From assembly GCA_018881555.1 (NCBI GenBank), contig JACAXG010000055.1, positions 5,106,978 to 5,170,977 of the forward strand: DNA of 64,000 nt. Direction: 5' to 3'. The DNA comes from Amblyornis subalaris. Taxonomy: Eukaryota; Chordata; Aves; Passeriformes; Ptilonorhynchidae. Under the pieces are notes generated by a model. The model searched no databases. It was not told where the DNA came from and was given only the letters and a program-made list of their open reading frames with translations. Below, in pieces: positions 26,064 to 38,300 of the stretch. Each line of letters begins with the position of its first letter. Positions within the stretch are counted from its first letter, which is position 1. A program made the position numbers and the translations under genes.

Positions 26064-29000
26064 CTGTATTATTATTAAGTTGTCACCAACATAAGAACGA
26101 TTGAATAGTGGACATGAACATTCAAATAAAGACAGGTTTCATATATTCAGCACATTATTGCAATTAATTTTCACAGAGCTACAAAAAAAATCTAGGATTT
26201 TTTGCTACATGAATGAACAGTACCACAGCACAAAACTTTGCTTTTGATGAGTAGTCTGGATCAAAATAGCCTGGCAAAGGGTGGATCTGCCCCATGTTTC
26301 GGTACATCACTGGGTGGTAATCACTTCGCCCAGGCTGTTAGAGCCAGCCCTGCAGACTGTCAGATCTNAGAATAGAGATTAGATCACCATTATTAGCAGA
26401 TAACTTTATTTTTCAGAATTAGATTCTACATGGATGGACAGAGAATAGCAGGAGGGGAAGGCAGTCATTTTTACAGATGTCATTTTTGGAACATACCTGC
26501 TGACATTTCAGTAGAAGTTTGAGGCAGTGCAGGCTTAATTTAAAGAAACAGCAATTTGAACTCCTCTTTGAGGCTGGAAGTGGATTTGTTCATTTCATTA
26601 AGTGGCAGAGCTTGTTTGACAAGTAAGTGAAGTCTGTCCACAGCATCAACTAATCAGGATTATCACATTCCTGAGAAGAGGATCCAGACTGAGCTGAAAG
26701 CTGTTTTCCTGGTGTTTGTGTCTGCATGCACTTAAAGACATATGTTAGGTAATGGGCTGGACCTGTGAGACAACCCCATGGATGTCAATAATGAGAAGTA
26801 CTTTCTTGCTTTGCCACATGTCAGACCCAGGACAAGAATCACAGTTTTCTAAATCACGGTAGTTCCCCTGCAGGGCACAGTACAGCCGGAGTCACAGCAC
26901 AGTGCTGCCCGGCACGGAGGGACACACAGCACATCAGGGTTTAGCAGAGACAAAGGTATGAGGGAAGAGCTCTGCAGTGGGGAGAGACTCTGTACTCAGA
27001 GAGAGCCCAAAAGCTACTGGATTAGGCATCCTACACCTGATCCACACTCCTGTGAGGCTCTGTAAGCAAGTCAGCAGCTGGCCAAGTAAAAAAGATTTTA
27101 CACTTCATATGTAGATGTCTGATTTCTCAGAGGATAGCCAAACCCACAGTGGCTTCCTTGACCTTCCTTGGACACCAAGTGGCTGTTGCATTCTTAAAGC
27201 TGACCATGGGCTCAACACGGGCTTGTGCATTCAAAGGAGGATGGTTGGCGAAGCCTTGTGAGGCATTTTCCTCTGTTGCACCACACCACTGCCCACGCTG
27301 GGTGTCAGTGACATGGACTGCTCCACACTCCAGGCAGCGGGTGTGCACCCACTCTGGCTCTCACTGCCACGGGGGACATCACCACCCCTTCTGCAGGGTC
27401 TGACAGTGCTTTAACCCACAGCAGCTATCTTTCTGCAGTACAAAGAGGTAACTTTTTGAAGACATTAGCTATCAGTAAAGCACATCTTGGACTATCCAGG
27501 CTTTATTCCTGCCCCTTGATTTCACAGGGGCTATTGGCTCCAGAACTTTACTCTTCACTCGGGGCAGCCCTGCTCACCAGTGTTGACAGCATTATCTGTC
27601 AAGCATTTTTGCACCTACCTCTCCAAGCAATTGCAGTTCCAGAAGGAGGAGCTGTTTAATTGTGTGATAGCTTCATGTTAGGTGCTGGGAGGGGAAAGGT
27701 TACTCGCAATCTAGTTCTATCCCATCTTTCTTGATCACTGTCACAAACTCAGTGACAGAGTAAATTTACATTTAAATGTATGGTGTTGCACGCCCACTGA
27801 TGCTGATTTCTCTCAGCGACTTTGCATGCTGTGTATGTTTGAAATGTATGGTGCATTCGATGAGATCTGGACCTTGCTCCTTGCTAGCAGCTCCAGACTC
27901 CCATGGACTGCAGTGGGAAGCACACCAGTCTCAGGGTTATCAGTGCTGTGCTCGCCAAGGGGGAACTGCACACCTGCCAAACACCAAAACCAGCAGTGTT
28001 TCTGTGCNTGTATGGTAAAGGCTGTCACCAGCACGGTCCCTTCACAGGATCCGGAAAACTGATCTATACTGGGAAAACTGGTTCCCTTGTTCCCTACTGT
28101 ATTAATTCCTTGGCCTCATGGCAGTGTTAAACACTGGAATTCAAACACAGAATATTTCCAGGGCTCTTAGAAGCCTGGTAGCCAGTTTGAATCCAAAAAA
28201 TTAAACTAAAGTAAAGAGAAAACACAGTTACGAAATTTTTTTAATTTCATTTTTTCTTGGTCTCCGTATCTGCAGTAAGTGTGTATGAAGGCCACCTCTC
28301 AGAAGTGGAGGAAGATCAGTCAAGTATTCAAATTAAAATGTACAGTCACACCAGTGGAGCTAATTACAGGAGAGCTCCTGGTGGTTCTGGGTTACATGAG
28401 GAGCCTTATACATAAATCATCCACTTTGCAAAACACAACCTGAAGTTTTTAAAGGGAAATAGAAGTGACTTTAATGAAAACTAAGGAAAAAAAAAAAAAA
28501 GGGAGGAACTGAGAATATAGAGTCCTCTTAACTATCTAGAGTTGAGAAGTTATGATGAATTACAGGCTAATTCATTTTCTGAATTAATGGTTATTATTTT
28601 CTGAGTGTCCATCTCAGTGGATTATGAGGCTTTTCTCCAATGCTAATTTTTCTATGGTAAAGATTAGGAAGTAAGCAGCAATGGAAAGAATCCAAATTGC
28701 ATATTAGACAAAATCTTCACAGTAGAGCAGTTTCATCTTAGTTCTCACCTATAGGTTCACCTTTTCCCCAACTTAAGACAATATTCATGTTTCTTTAATT
28801 CCAACCTTGCACAAAATGCAAGCGGTCAAACACTCTCAAACTTTTCAGAGGAGGACATTTCCTTCTATTCTAAGTATTTGAACATTTTTGATGTTCATTT
28901 TAGGGAGTTTTTAGTTGTAATTGATGCATTATCTTGAAGTAATTTTTCACTGATAACCACAATGTTCTTCTGATCCATCCAGCGTATAAGTCTGTTTATG

Positions 29001-29176
29001 AAAATGTTGCTGTCAATACCAATGTTGCAGCTAATACCTAAGATTCAGCGGAAACGAAGAGTTGAGGTGCTGACAGAAGGTCTCTTCCTCCCAATGGGTG
29101 GGGAAGGGACACCCATTCCCTGAGCCTGGCCCAGCAGCTGTCGCTGCCAGCCACAGCACACCCCATCGGCTACAGG
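26064..29176. other. Intergenic: no recognised gene
   Basis: No repeat family or coding exon was recognised. There is an A-run near 28487-28500. Frames at 27149-27403 and 27776-28130 overlap each other on both strands and lack domains. Confidence 0.45.
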
Positions 29177-29312
29177 GACGTGTTGTGTGTGCTGCAGCAT
29201 CACGTGCTGCACTGCAGACACCTTTCTCTGGAGAAAGGATCACCAGCAAGGATGTGTTGTGTGTGCAGCAGCATCACGTGCTGCACTGTAGACACCTTTC
29301 TCTGGAGAAAGG
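29177..29312. repeat. 74-bp tandem duplication with palindromes and E-boxes
   Basis: Two copies (29177-29238 and 29251-29312) have a 74-bp period and only a few differences. Each holds 'gtgttgtgtgtgc', a hairpin gcagca-tcacg-tgctgc with a central CACGTG E-box, and the 18-bp inverted repeat cctttctctggagaaagg. The 12-bp spacer after the first copy is also part of the period. Confidence 0.9.
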
Positions 29313-32139
29313 TGGACTCAGCAAATGAGACAGATAGATAGGCATCAAACTGCTTCATGCACTGGGGGAAGGCTTTTGAGTTTGACACTGTGGAGTAAGA
29401 TAATAGACCTGATATAGAACAAAACTTGTATTGAAATGTACTGTCTGTGAACACCTGCATCAGATTTAATAACTGGAAAGCTTACAGAAAGCACAAGGAC
29501 GAAGGAATTTTGCCAAGGTAAATTCACTCAAATATGACATAAAGAATTTCCACAGAAAGAAAAAATATTTCAATATCTTCGATCTGTAGAAATGGTTGAA
29601 TTTTTGTCCCATTCAAATTAGCCAGCCCAAGTATCGAGGAACACCAGACCTTGCCAGAATCCAGCCTTACACTGCATCGCTTAGGAAAAACGGTGGCATT
29701 GCACTGCTGTTGCTGCCGGCACTACATCAGGAGTTGCCTGCAGCCTTCTGCCTATGGTTGCTACACATTGAGGATGATTCTCATTAACAAGTTTCTTTTG
29801 GCATTCAAAAGTATTCAGAAGAAACATCCAGAAAAAGCCCTCCAGGTAAATGCCATTCAGAAGAGGCCCATTCAGGTGTTTGTCTTCTCATGTTCAGGTT
29901 CAGGCAGTTTGTAAGTGAGTATGACCCATCTGGGACAGTCATGCAAAGGGGAGAATTGTTACCGGGTTTGTTTAGTAACAAATCTTGAACACATGGCCTC
30001 TGTGAATCCCTTCGTCTTATGAGTTATGGTCCCATGTCAATATTATTCCCCTCTGCTTTCAAAAAAATTAAAACCAAATAAAAATTAAAGGTTATTTTTC
30101 TCCATTTGGGAGAATAAAAAAATTGAAATCTTCTTTTCCTCTTTTAAACTCATCTTTATCTCCTTGCCTTAGGAGTGCTTGGATCTCTGTTGTCCAGATA
30201 CTTTTCAGAGCAGCCTAGTGCACTGCAATCTAAAAACAAGGATTCAAACATAGATGAAAGGCTTATGTGCTTTAATCAGACCGTCTCCTGAAATTGCAGT
30301 GGCCATTCACTCTCTCACAGAAGCAGCTCAGACCGCAATGTGACCTGCATCCAGCTCTCATTGTGCAGCACATGGCTGATCTAAGAGACTGCTGAAGAAA
30401 ACTTCAACCCTCCTCGGTGCCCTGACCCTGTGCATTCCGATGGAGAAAAGCTTGGGTGAGAGAGGGAAGACTACTATGTTAACACAGATCAGTAGCTCTA
30501 AGTGAGCTGGAGTTTACAGGCAGCGTTTTAGATTTTGGAGTGTCAGTCAGCAGCTAGGTGGAAACCAGATGCCAGGAAATAAATATTGAGGAGAGTAAAA
30601 ATTTGCTGAAAAGGTCAGAGGTGGAAATATCCTCAAGTGAAAGTACAGCAGGTAAAGGTAATAAAGTGATGTCTTTCAAAATTTGGACTCTACCACGCTA
30701 TTCATAAAAAGATATCATCTGTGGTTTTCATATATTTTTTCCTCACATGCTTGCTCATATTTTTTATCTTACTGTACTGAATGAGGGAAGAGGATGGATA
30801 TGATACCAGCTGTGCTTAAAGCACTTCAAAAAGGCTGCTCACGTCAAGGTGAAAAACAGCTCTCCTTTCTTGTGGAAAATTGGAGAGTCCAAGCGATCCT
30901 GCGATAGGTCTACGACAATGATCTTGTATTTTTTTAGCACACAGATCCTGACTTGAGTTTTCGCACAATTTATTTTAGTCCAAATTATTATTATTGATAG
31001 TAGTAATATTGTATATATTAATGATAGTTCTTCTTATTAATAATTACACAGAATCATCTCAGGTTATTTTCATCCTGACTGCTCTAGACTGTCCTGAAGT
31101 TCATAGGGTATTGGTGGGCTCATTTTTACCAAAATTTCCAAAATTTTCATGCAGTTTCTCACATAGGCCTATCAAGAAACTGAAATCAGGTGTTGGTATA
31201 AATTCACGCACATATTTTATTTTTCAAATAAAAGGTGTCATTTATTGATTCCCAGAAAGTTTTTCTACCAAAACATTACAAGTAGCTTCTACAGAGACCT
31301 TACTCATTTTGGTATGCAGAGTGAGCTCCTACCATGCAGTGACATTGCATGTTCTGAGTTCCAACAGACAGTGTCTTGTCAGTGACATCTGACTGTCATG
31401 TAGTCATGAAAAATATCTGGATGGTACTNTAAATATGTTTATATGTAGTTTATTTTAGGAGTAAGGATGACAAATACATATTCCTAAAGCAGTCATGTGC
31501 TTTAAGAAAACAAAGGGAGGAAAATATTTTAATATCTCTTATAGCATTGCTTCTATTTTATAAGCAAAATGTGTTTATTTTTCTTTGCAGTTGTATAGAC
31601 CCCAGAAAAATCTTTTAACTTTGCAGTTCTTTACAGCATTACACATTTAGGCTGTCAGAAACCAAACTAATTAAACTGAAAAGCTGCTCACTTCTCTTTC
31701 TGTATGAGGTTAGGAAAAAAAAGATACAATTACTGGTGAAAGTAGGACACTGAGCATAATTTAAAACTATGTGCAGCCTAGAAGCATTACGAATATGAAA
31801 TCTTCGTTGTACAAATTACCACTTGCATGCAGACCTGGGCACCAGCCTTCCTAGGAAGATGACGACAAATTATAAAGAACTTTAAGAAGGATAAAATGCC
31901 TAATATAAGGGCTAGAGGGGATGATCCATGCAGAAAGAACCTAAGAGCTAAATATTTTAAGATGCCCCACATGGTGTTCAAAACTGCTGTGTTTACATGT
32001 GCTTGAAAAATACAAACAAGGAGGCATTAGGAGATTGTTTAGAGCACTTCTCAGGGGTATAATTGCATATAAAGGTAAGAAAGTGAGCAAATGGAGATTT
32101 GAGTTGACTATCCAGCCAAAATTTTAACAAGGACATCTA
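29313..32139. other. Intergenic: nothing recognised
   Basis: This is AT-rich unique sequence. No coding or repeat family was recognised. Confidence 0.45.
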
Positions 32140-32330
32140 ATCGACTGTGAAATAGCTTCACTAGAAAAAGTGTTAGAAGTCACATCTCTGAAATGATTTA
32201 AAAGCAGGCCAGACACATCATGTGGTAAGGTAATGGAGAATATAGAAGTGGCTTACAGTGTATTTCTACACTGGTTTAGGTAGTCCCTCTGGTTGTGACC
32301 CCCCTTGTTGCTGCTGTGCTGCAGGACCAG
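32140..32330 (+). mobile_element. Possible ancient CR1 LINE 3' remnant
   Basis: The order of 'gtgaaatagcttcactagaa', 'agtgttagaagtcacatctc', 'tttaaaagcaggccagacac' and 'cttacagtgtatttctacac' resembles the 3' part of old amniote CR1 copies. Heavy decay makes the ends and subfamily uncertain. Confidence 0.4.
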
Positions 32331-34621
32331 CATCCACCACTGCTCCTGTGCAACACCCTGCCCCTCCAGCTGGAAAAGGAAGACATAGCCAGGTATTTAC
32401 TGGCCAAAAAGGATGACTCTGTTGCTTAAATATTAGGTAATTGAGTGAATATGGTAAGTTGTCTGCAAGGGGTGCTGGTGCACCTTGGCCAAGGCTGAGT
32501 CATGGCAGCACAGTCCTTGTCTGAGAGGTGTCGAGGACCTGGCCCCCAGAGGTGGCTGATAGACACCTCCCAGCTGTGAGCTGCCCTGTTGTGGCTTCTG
32601 GTTTCCTCTTATGAACTCCCCCAGCTCTTAATATGGTGTTACATATGCACAAAACAAACAACAAATGTGAGGGAATCAGTATAAAAGTGTCAATTAAGTT
32701 TTCCATGAATTCTCTGTGTTAATTCATTCTATGCTCCGTTCCTGCAAATAGTCTGCTGCACAGGAGATTTCTCAGTGAAAATACGTGATGAATGATCCCA
32801 TGGAATGCATGTTAGAGAAATGCAGGTTTGTCCTTGTGAAAGGCCCAAGGAGCTGGTTACACCTCTGCTTAGACAGCTTTTTTCATCCAAAAAGTCCTTT
32901 GCATTGCAACATACAGGACAGAAGGGGAAAAAATTGGAGATAGAATGCTTTCCTCTATCAGTTAAACAGGGCATCTGCTGAAACAGTGGTATTGGCAGCA
33001 GTAGTAATAGTACAAATGCATCCTTGAAATGCATGGTAATGATGGATCTATGGTTAAGACACAGAGTAAGGAGACCAGGAGACAGACTTATGGGTTCCCC
33101 ACAGGTTGTCCAGTAAGGTACCAGATTAATTTACTATTTCTCTCCAGTTTTGTGCCTTTCATCTATAAAGCAGAGGTAGTACAACACATTTGCTGTATTA
33201 GAATGACACAAGTCTGAGGTGAATTCACAATTCTTTAAAAGCCTCTGGCAATAAGGACCCAGCAGCAAAGGCTGGTCGTTAGTACTGGTGTGATGCTGAG
33301 CCTGTGAATCATGCTGGGAAGGAAATCTTCATCCCTGAATGTAACAGGATTCTTCTGGCAAGAGACGTTTAGATGACAGAAATTTGATCTGACTGAATTA
33401 GCTGACAAGCAGCTGAAAAAGAAATGAACAGAAAATGTATTAAGTACTTAGTCTTAGAATCTTAAAATAATCTTTGTCATACAAAGCTGTTATCTTCTTT
33501 CACACTAACTCTTTTGATCTAAGCATGATAAAAACATGATGTGCCAAAGTTGAAACAGAACACCCAAATAAATCAATGGCAGCAGTTGTGAAAAGCAGGC
33601 AGTATATCTGGGTTTTGTTACAAACCTGCAACTGCAGAACCTGATGAGTTTTGTCTAAAAACAGGAACATAAACCCAGCTTTCAATTCACCAATAAAAAT
33701 GAACTTCGCCTCCAGCTGGCCGGCTGGAAAATGTGAAGGAATCCTGAGACCTCTACGGATGATCAATACTCGATTCCACTTGATAAGTATGCCCAGACAT
33801 TGGAAATAATTGCCTAAGCACTATGGTGCTATTATGTGTTTGAAAAACTAGCTATAGGAAATGTAAACCAGTGGAAGAACAAACTAGGGAGTACATTATC
33901 ATCAAAAGCAGTATGCTNATGTAGATAAAGTAAAGGCTAGGGGGGTTGGGCTGTATTTATATATGCAAGAAGTCTGGAGAAATGACTGTTTAATATTATA
34001 TACTCAATTTCTACATGTTTACTTTTGTGATATCACAGCAACTTAGTAATCTAATCATCCGAAGTTAAAAACTTAGGTGCATTCTGTATGCATTTAGTAA
34101 TCAAAAACTATCACAAAAAAAAAAAAATTTCTCCCATTTCACCCTCACTATCACTGGGTATCTGCATCAGCAGATGCTGAGAAAGACCATACGTGTTTTC
34201 TTCCTCCCCTCCACTGTGGAAGCATGTAGTAGCAGGGTAAAAAAATAATCGATACAGCAACTGAGCTCTCCCGGGTGTGATTTGGGGCAGAGATTGTGTT
34301 GTCCAGCCTCACACAGTCCTGACCCAGGCAAACCTTTTTGGCACATCTGTTAATGGTTCCTGAAACCCTTCCTGACTGATGAGGCTATTAGTAAAAACTA
34401 GCAACGGGGATGGAGGAAGAAAGCGGGTCTTGTGGAACCCCAGCCTGGTTTTTGCTGAGTTCCCAGGAACTGGTGTGCTGGCAAGACAGACAAAGCACTG
34501 GCATGACCTGGGTCAGTATCACAGAGTGAGGCCTGGGCACATCGGCTCCTTTCCTGGGGAGGGACATGGACACGGGGAAGCAGGACCCATCTCTCAACTG
34601 CACTAGACCAATAGGCACAAA
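32331..34621. other. Intergenic: nothing recognised
   Basis: This is mostly unique sequence with an A-run near 34116-34128. GC content rises from about 34250 towards the LTR. Confidence 0.45.
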
Positions 34622-34627
34622 ATTGTC
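34622..34627. repeat. Left target-site duplication of ERVK LTR
   Basis: The hexamer attgtc abuts the LTR's TG start and is identical to the copy at 35366-35371. Confidence 0.85.
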
Positions 34628-35058
34628 TGTGGGGGTGGCTGAGCCCGCAGCAGAGGAGGCTGCAGAAGATGGGCCAGCCACATAAGGCACCGATGAGCCG
34701 GTGGGCCAGAAGGCCCTGGTGTTGTGGGTCAAGTGAGCCCAGATATGTGTGTGGAATAAAGGCTCCAACATCCAAGATCTCCCCCCAGGCTTTGGTAACG
34801 AGGAAGGTCTCTCCCATTCAGGCCCTGCTATGCTGTGTTGTATTCCCCTATTCAGTTGGTTTGTCCCTGTCAATCTATGTTCCCTGTATGGTTATGTTCT
34901 GGATTGTTCTCCCTCACTTGATGCCCCGCTGGCGCTCCTTCCCTGCTCCCCCCCTCGCTTGCCCTCATCGGTTTATATACTGTAGCACTGCATTCTCTCC
35001 GCCCTCTGACCCTCATGTGATTGCTTCCCGGTGTTCTCTCCGCCCCTGTTTGGTTTGG

Positions 35059-35065
35059 TATATAA
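35059..35065 (+). promoter_or_regulatory. TATA box of ERVK LTR
   Basis: TATATAA in 'tttggtatataaccttg' lies 42 bp before the AATAAA, a compact U3/R arrangement. Another TATA-like motif (tttatatactg) is upstream near 34973. Confidence 0.6.
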
Positions 35066-35106
35066 CCTTGTGCACCTCTGTGCTCCTCTGCTCCAGGTCC
35101 CCGTGC

Positions 35107-35112
35107 AATAAA
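35107..35112 (+). terminator. AATAAA poly(A) signal of ERVK LTR
   Basis: AATAAA in 'ccgtgcaataaacctgctg' lies soon after the predicted transcription start, as in retroviral R regions. Confidence 0.65.
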
Positions 35113-35365
35113 CCTGCTGCTGCCGCCTCAGAAGAGCCCCTCCCAACTCTTTGTCCCCGGCTTAAGGCGTGAGTGTGTGACTACCTGTGCGTCCACCTGC
35201 GCTGGTGGGATAGGGTGTCAGCTGCGAACCCCAGGAAGCCCCTGAGAGGCGAAGGCGGCATACCTATCTCACCGGTCACCGCACGCCACGCCGAGGCACC
35301 GCCGGACGCACTGTGCTCTCGGGAAGGTTGCGGCATTCTACCATCGCTAGCCGCGCGCCGCAACA

Positions 35366-35371
35366 ATTGTC
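35366..35371. repeat. Right target-site duplication of ERVK LTR
   Basis: The hexamer attgtc directly follows the LTR's terminal CA. Confidence 0.85.
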
Positions 35372-38300
35372 CTCTGCTGAGTTTTGTATTTGCCACCTCT
35401 CCCAGTCCCTCGATTCTCTATCAACAGAGCTCACACACAGGTCTCTGACTGATTATATAGTGGCACATTTTGAGATGGGGAGTTGAATTACAGTGATACC
35501 TTATATTTGAACTTGTCATACACCCTCAACCGCTTTATCTGCTTCTCATATCTGATCACCTAGCTTTTATTTCAACAGTCCCCAAATAGGAACGACTTCA
35601 TATAGCTAATATTTCCTCTTTTTTATTTCAGACACAGAGTTTCTCCTAAAATGACACCTGTGTGAGCTATTAGAAAGGTAAGAATCAGTGCTACAACAGT
35701 GACAAATTTTCTTTGCCTAGAAATGTCAGAGCTTTAATGTCCCATATATACTATATATGATATGGCTAGAAATAGAAACCTTTATGCCAATTGAAAGGAA
35801 AATTTCCCAGTCTCCCAATTCTAGGAGACTTTGAGATATCTGACCCTTAAAGTATGAATTATTTTTTAGCATATAAAACCTATTTTTGAAATGTTACAGC
35901 TAATTCTTGGCTCAAAATATCTGGACTAGTAATCATTAAAGCTCTTGGCTCTTGAGATGGGAAGACATGAAAAATATACCTTCCAAACTACCAAGATTTC
36001 TCCAAAGCTTTATAAGTAGGTTGTTTTAATTTTGTTTTCTCATTGGTTGGTTTTTCGTCTGTAACAAGCTCACGGACTGGTTAGTTCTCACAACAATCAG
36101 GTACCTCCTGGTTTTTGTCTGCAGCACATAAATAAGGGGAGGTATACTGATGTTCCTTCCCCAGAAGGCACAAAACAGCTCAACTAGACTTCCCAAATTC
36201 TCATTCTGTATAAAGCAGAACAAACAGCAGCTCATAATGCTCTAAACTCCAATTTAAATTTTTGCATTGTGAATATGGTTTGGGGTAGGTTTATTAGGAA
36301 GAAGGAATAAAGGTAAGGGAGTTTTTCCTCTCCATCAACACCAGCACGTGTCTATTGCCCAGCTAGATCACGGTGGATTTGTATTCACACAAACTCACAT
36401 GAAACTGGGCAAACTTGTTCTATAGATCTGCCTGTCTCAATGCTTCCCAGAATTCATTAGTAAGCAGTTGCAGCACATAGCAACTGGGACAAGTGGAAAA
36501 TATTTCACAATCAGCTGGTGAGGCGTTGCTTGGGCATTTTCCCAATGACATGACATTTTAACTTGGCAGGGTTTCACTACCAACCTCCTTATCAGTGTAC
36601 GGCCGTTTCTTGTTCTTATCATCTTGCTCCACATCAGGAATGTTTTTCCAGGATCTTTGAAATATGATACGTTTCCTTCCCCCACGGAACACCTTTATTG
36701 CTCTGCCTTCCTTGTGCCTGGCAGCAAAAATTAGGTCAGTTTATTCTATACATGGAAGGCAAACTAATGTGACATTAAACAAAAATTCATAGATGAGTGA
36801 AGAAAAATGGGAGAATATATCTGTGCATGCTGACAGATTGTTATGCTGTGATTTATCCAGAACAGAAACATCAAGCTGGTTTACCTCGTGGTATCATACC
36901 ACAGCAGTCATCAGATCATCCTGTCTGCCTCTGCTACTTAATCAAGCATGAGTCTGCGGGAACACTCGAGCGGTGAAGGCACAGACACGACCATGTGGGG
37001 ATCGCAGGAGCACATCAGCCCTCCAGTGTGTGGGCTGGGATGTACCCTGAAACCTTTTTGGATGCAAACCACTCCCTGCCTCTGCTGCAGATCCATCACC
37101 TCACCTTGGTGACAAGCATCTATCCAACATCATTCCTCACTTCTGAAGGTAGTCTTCTGTGACAGAGGGAGGCTGTTTACATTGGCAGTTGTGCTGCATA
37201 TTGCTACACTTTACATGTCTTGCCAGATATTTGTGATACATCAAATGACAGGTGCATGTCTTAATAAGTTCTACCGGGGGCAGGAATTAGTAGGTGAGAG
37301 AGCACGCAGCAGAGGAAGCATCTGGTAGGAAGAAAAAAGACTGTCTTGTACTCTGACAAGTGTAATTAGTGTTGCCAGTTGTCATTGCTGCTAGCGTTTA
37401 CTTAAATAAGTTTCTCTGATGAGAAACTATCTGACAAAACTCAAACCCATGTAAATTTATGAACAACATAATTCCACAATTGTCATTATTAAAGAGTCAT
37501 GTTGGAGTTCAATACTCTCTGACCAGCTTTTGGATATGCCACGAGTGAAGATTGTAAGACTTAATGTCAAAGTTACCCATTTGAAGATATTATATAGGAT
37601 TTCTGATTTAGTAGNGATATAAAATATACTGGAAACATAATACAAATGTAAATTACATTTACCAGAACATATCGGTTGCCACAGTTCAATCACAACATGA
37701 ATGTGATTCCCATTACCAGTCTCTGTACCATGCTCACTGTCACAATGGGGGATGTTCCCAATCGCTGAGCAGAAATGTGTAGATTCAAGCCAGCTCGAGG
37801 CCATTGCTGTCATTGAAATACTTTTGCTAGTTGTCTAGTTTAAACTCTGTGTGAGCCTTCTTCCATGGCTGATGTCTATTGGTCAGTCTCAAGCCACCAG
37901 CCTCACTAAAGAAGAGGTAAATATTTCAGCAAGTTGTAAAACTGGTACATTAAAAATGCTCTCAAAATAATTTCCTTTCAACAGTAAGCTTTGGGGGAGG
38001 CTGGCGATGAGTGTTCTACAGTCCAATTAAGAAGGATAAACATTTGTTATCTTTAATTGTGTCTGACAACATATTTAATTTCCCCCCTCCCGGAGTGCAG
38101 CACAGAGGGGTACTTACAATCCACACCCCAGCACACTCTGAGGGTGTCACGCTGGGAGAGGAGCAGTGCACCACATCCAGCTGCTGCAAACAGCATCTCA
38201 GCTCTTGTTTTAGATTCTAAACCTTTCTTTGGTACTTTTAACTAATTATAAGTATTTGTTGCTTTGTTATTATAATACTGTGTCATTATATAATTGCTTT

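Larger units (their letters stand above)
34628..35365 (+). mobile_element. ERVK-type solo LTR with intact 6-bp target duplication
   Basis: The element is 738 bp, starts TGTGGGGGTGGC and ends GCGCCGCAACA. It is flanked by identical hexamers attgtc at 34622-34627 and 35366-35371. TG...CA ends plus 6-bp duplications are typical of beta/alpha-like (ERVK-class) integrations. A TATA box and AATAAA lie in U3/R order, followed by a CpG-rich U5. No gag, pol or env is present, so this is a solo LTR left by recombination between two LTRs. A 167-codon frame at 34669-35172 and its antisense frames are by-products of this GC-rich LTR. Confidence 0.88.

Noticed and set aside
34388..35172. Frames of 139-167 codons on both strands around 34.4-35.2 kb
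   Set aside because: They lie in or next to a GC-rich solo LTR, overlap on both strands and have no domains.
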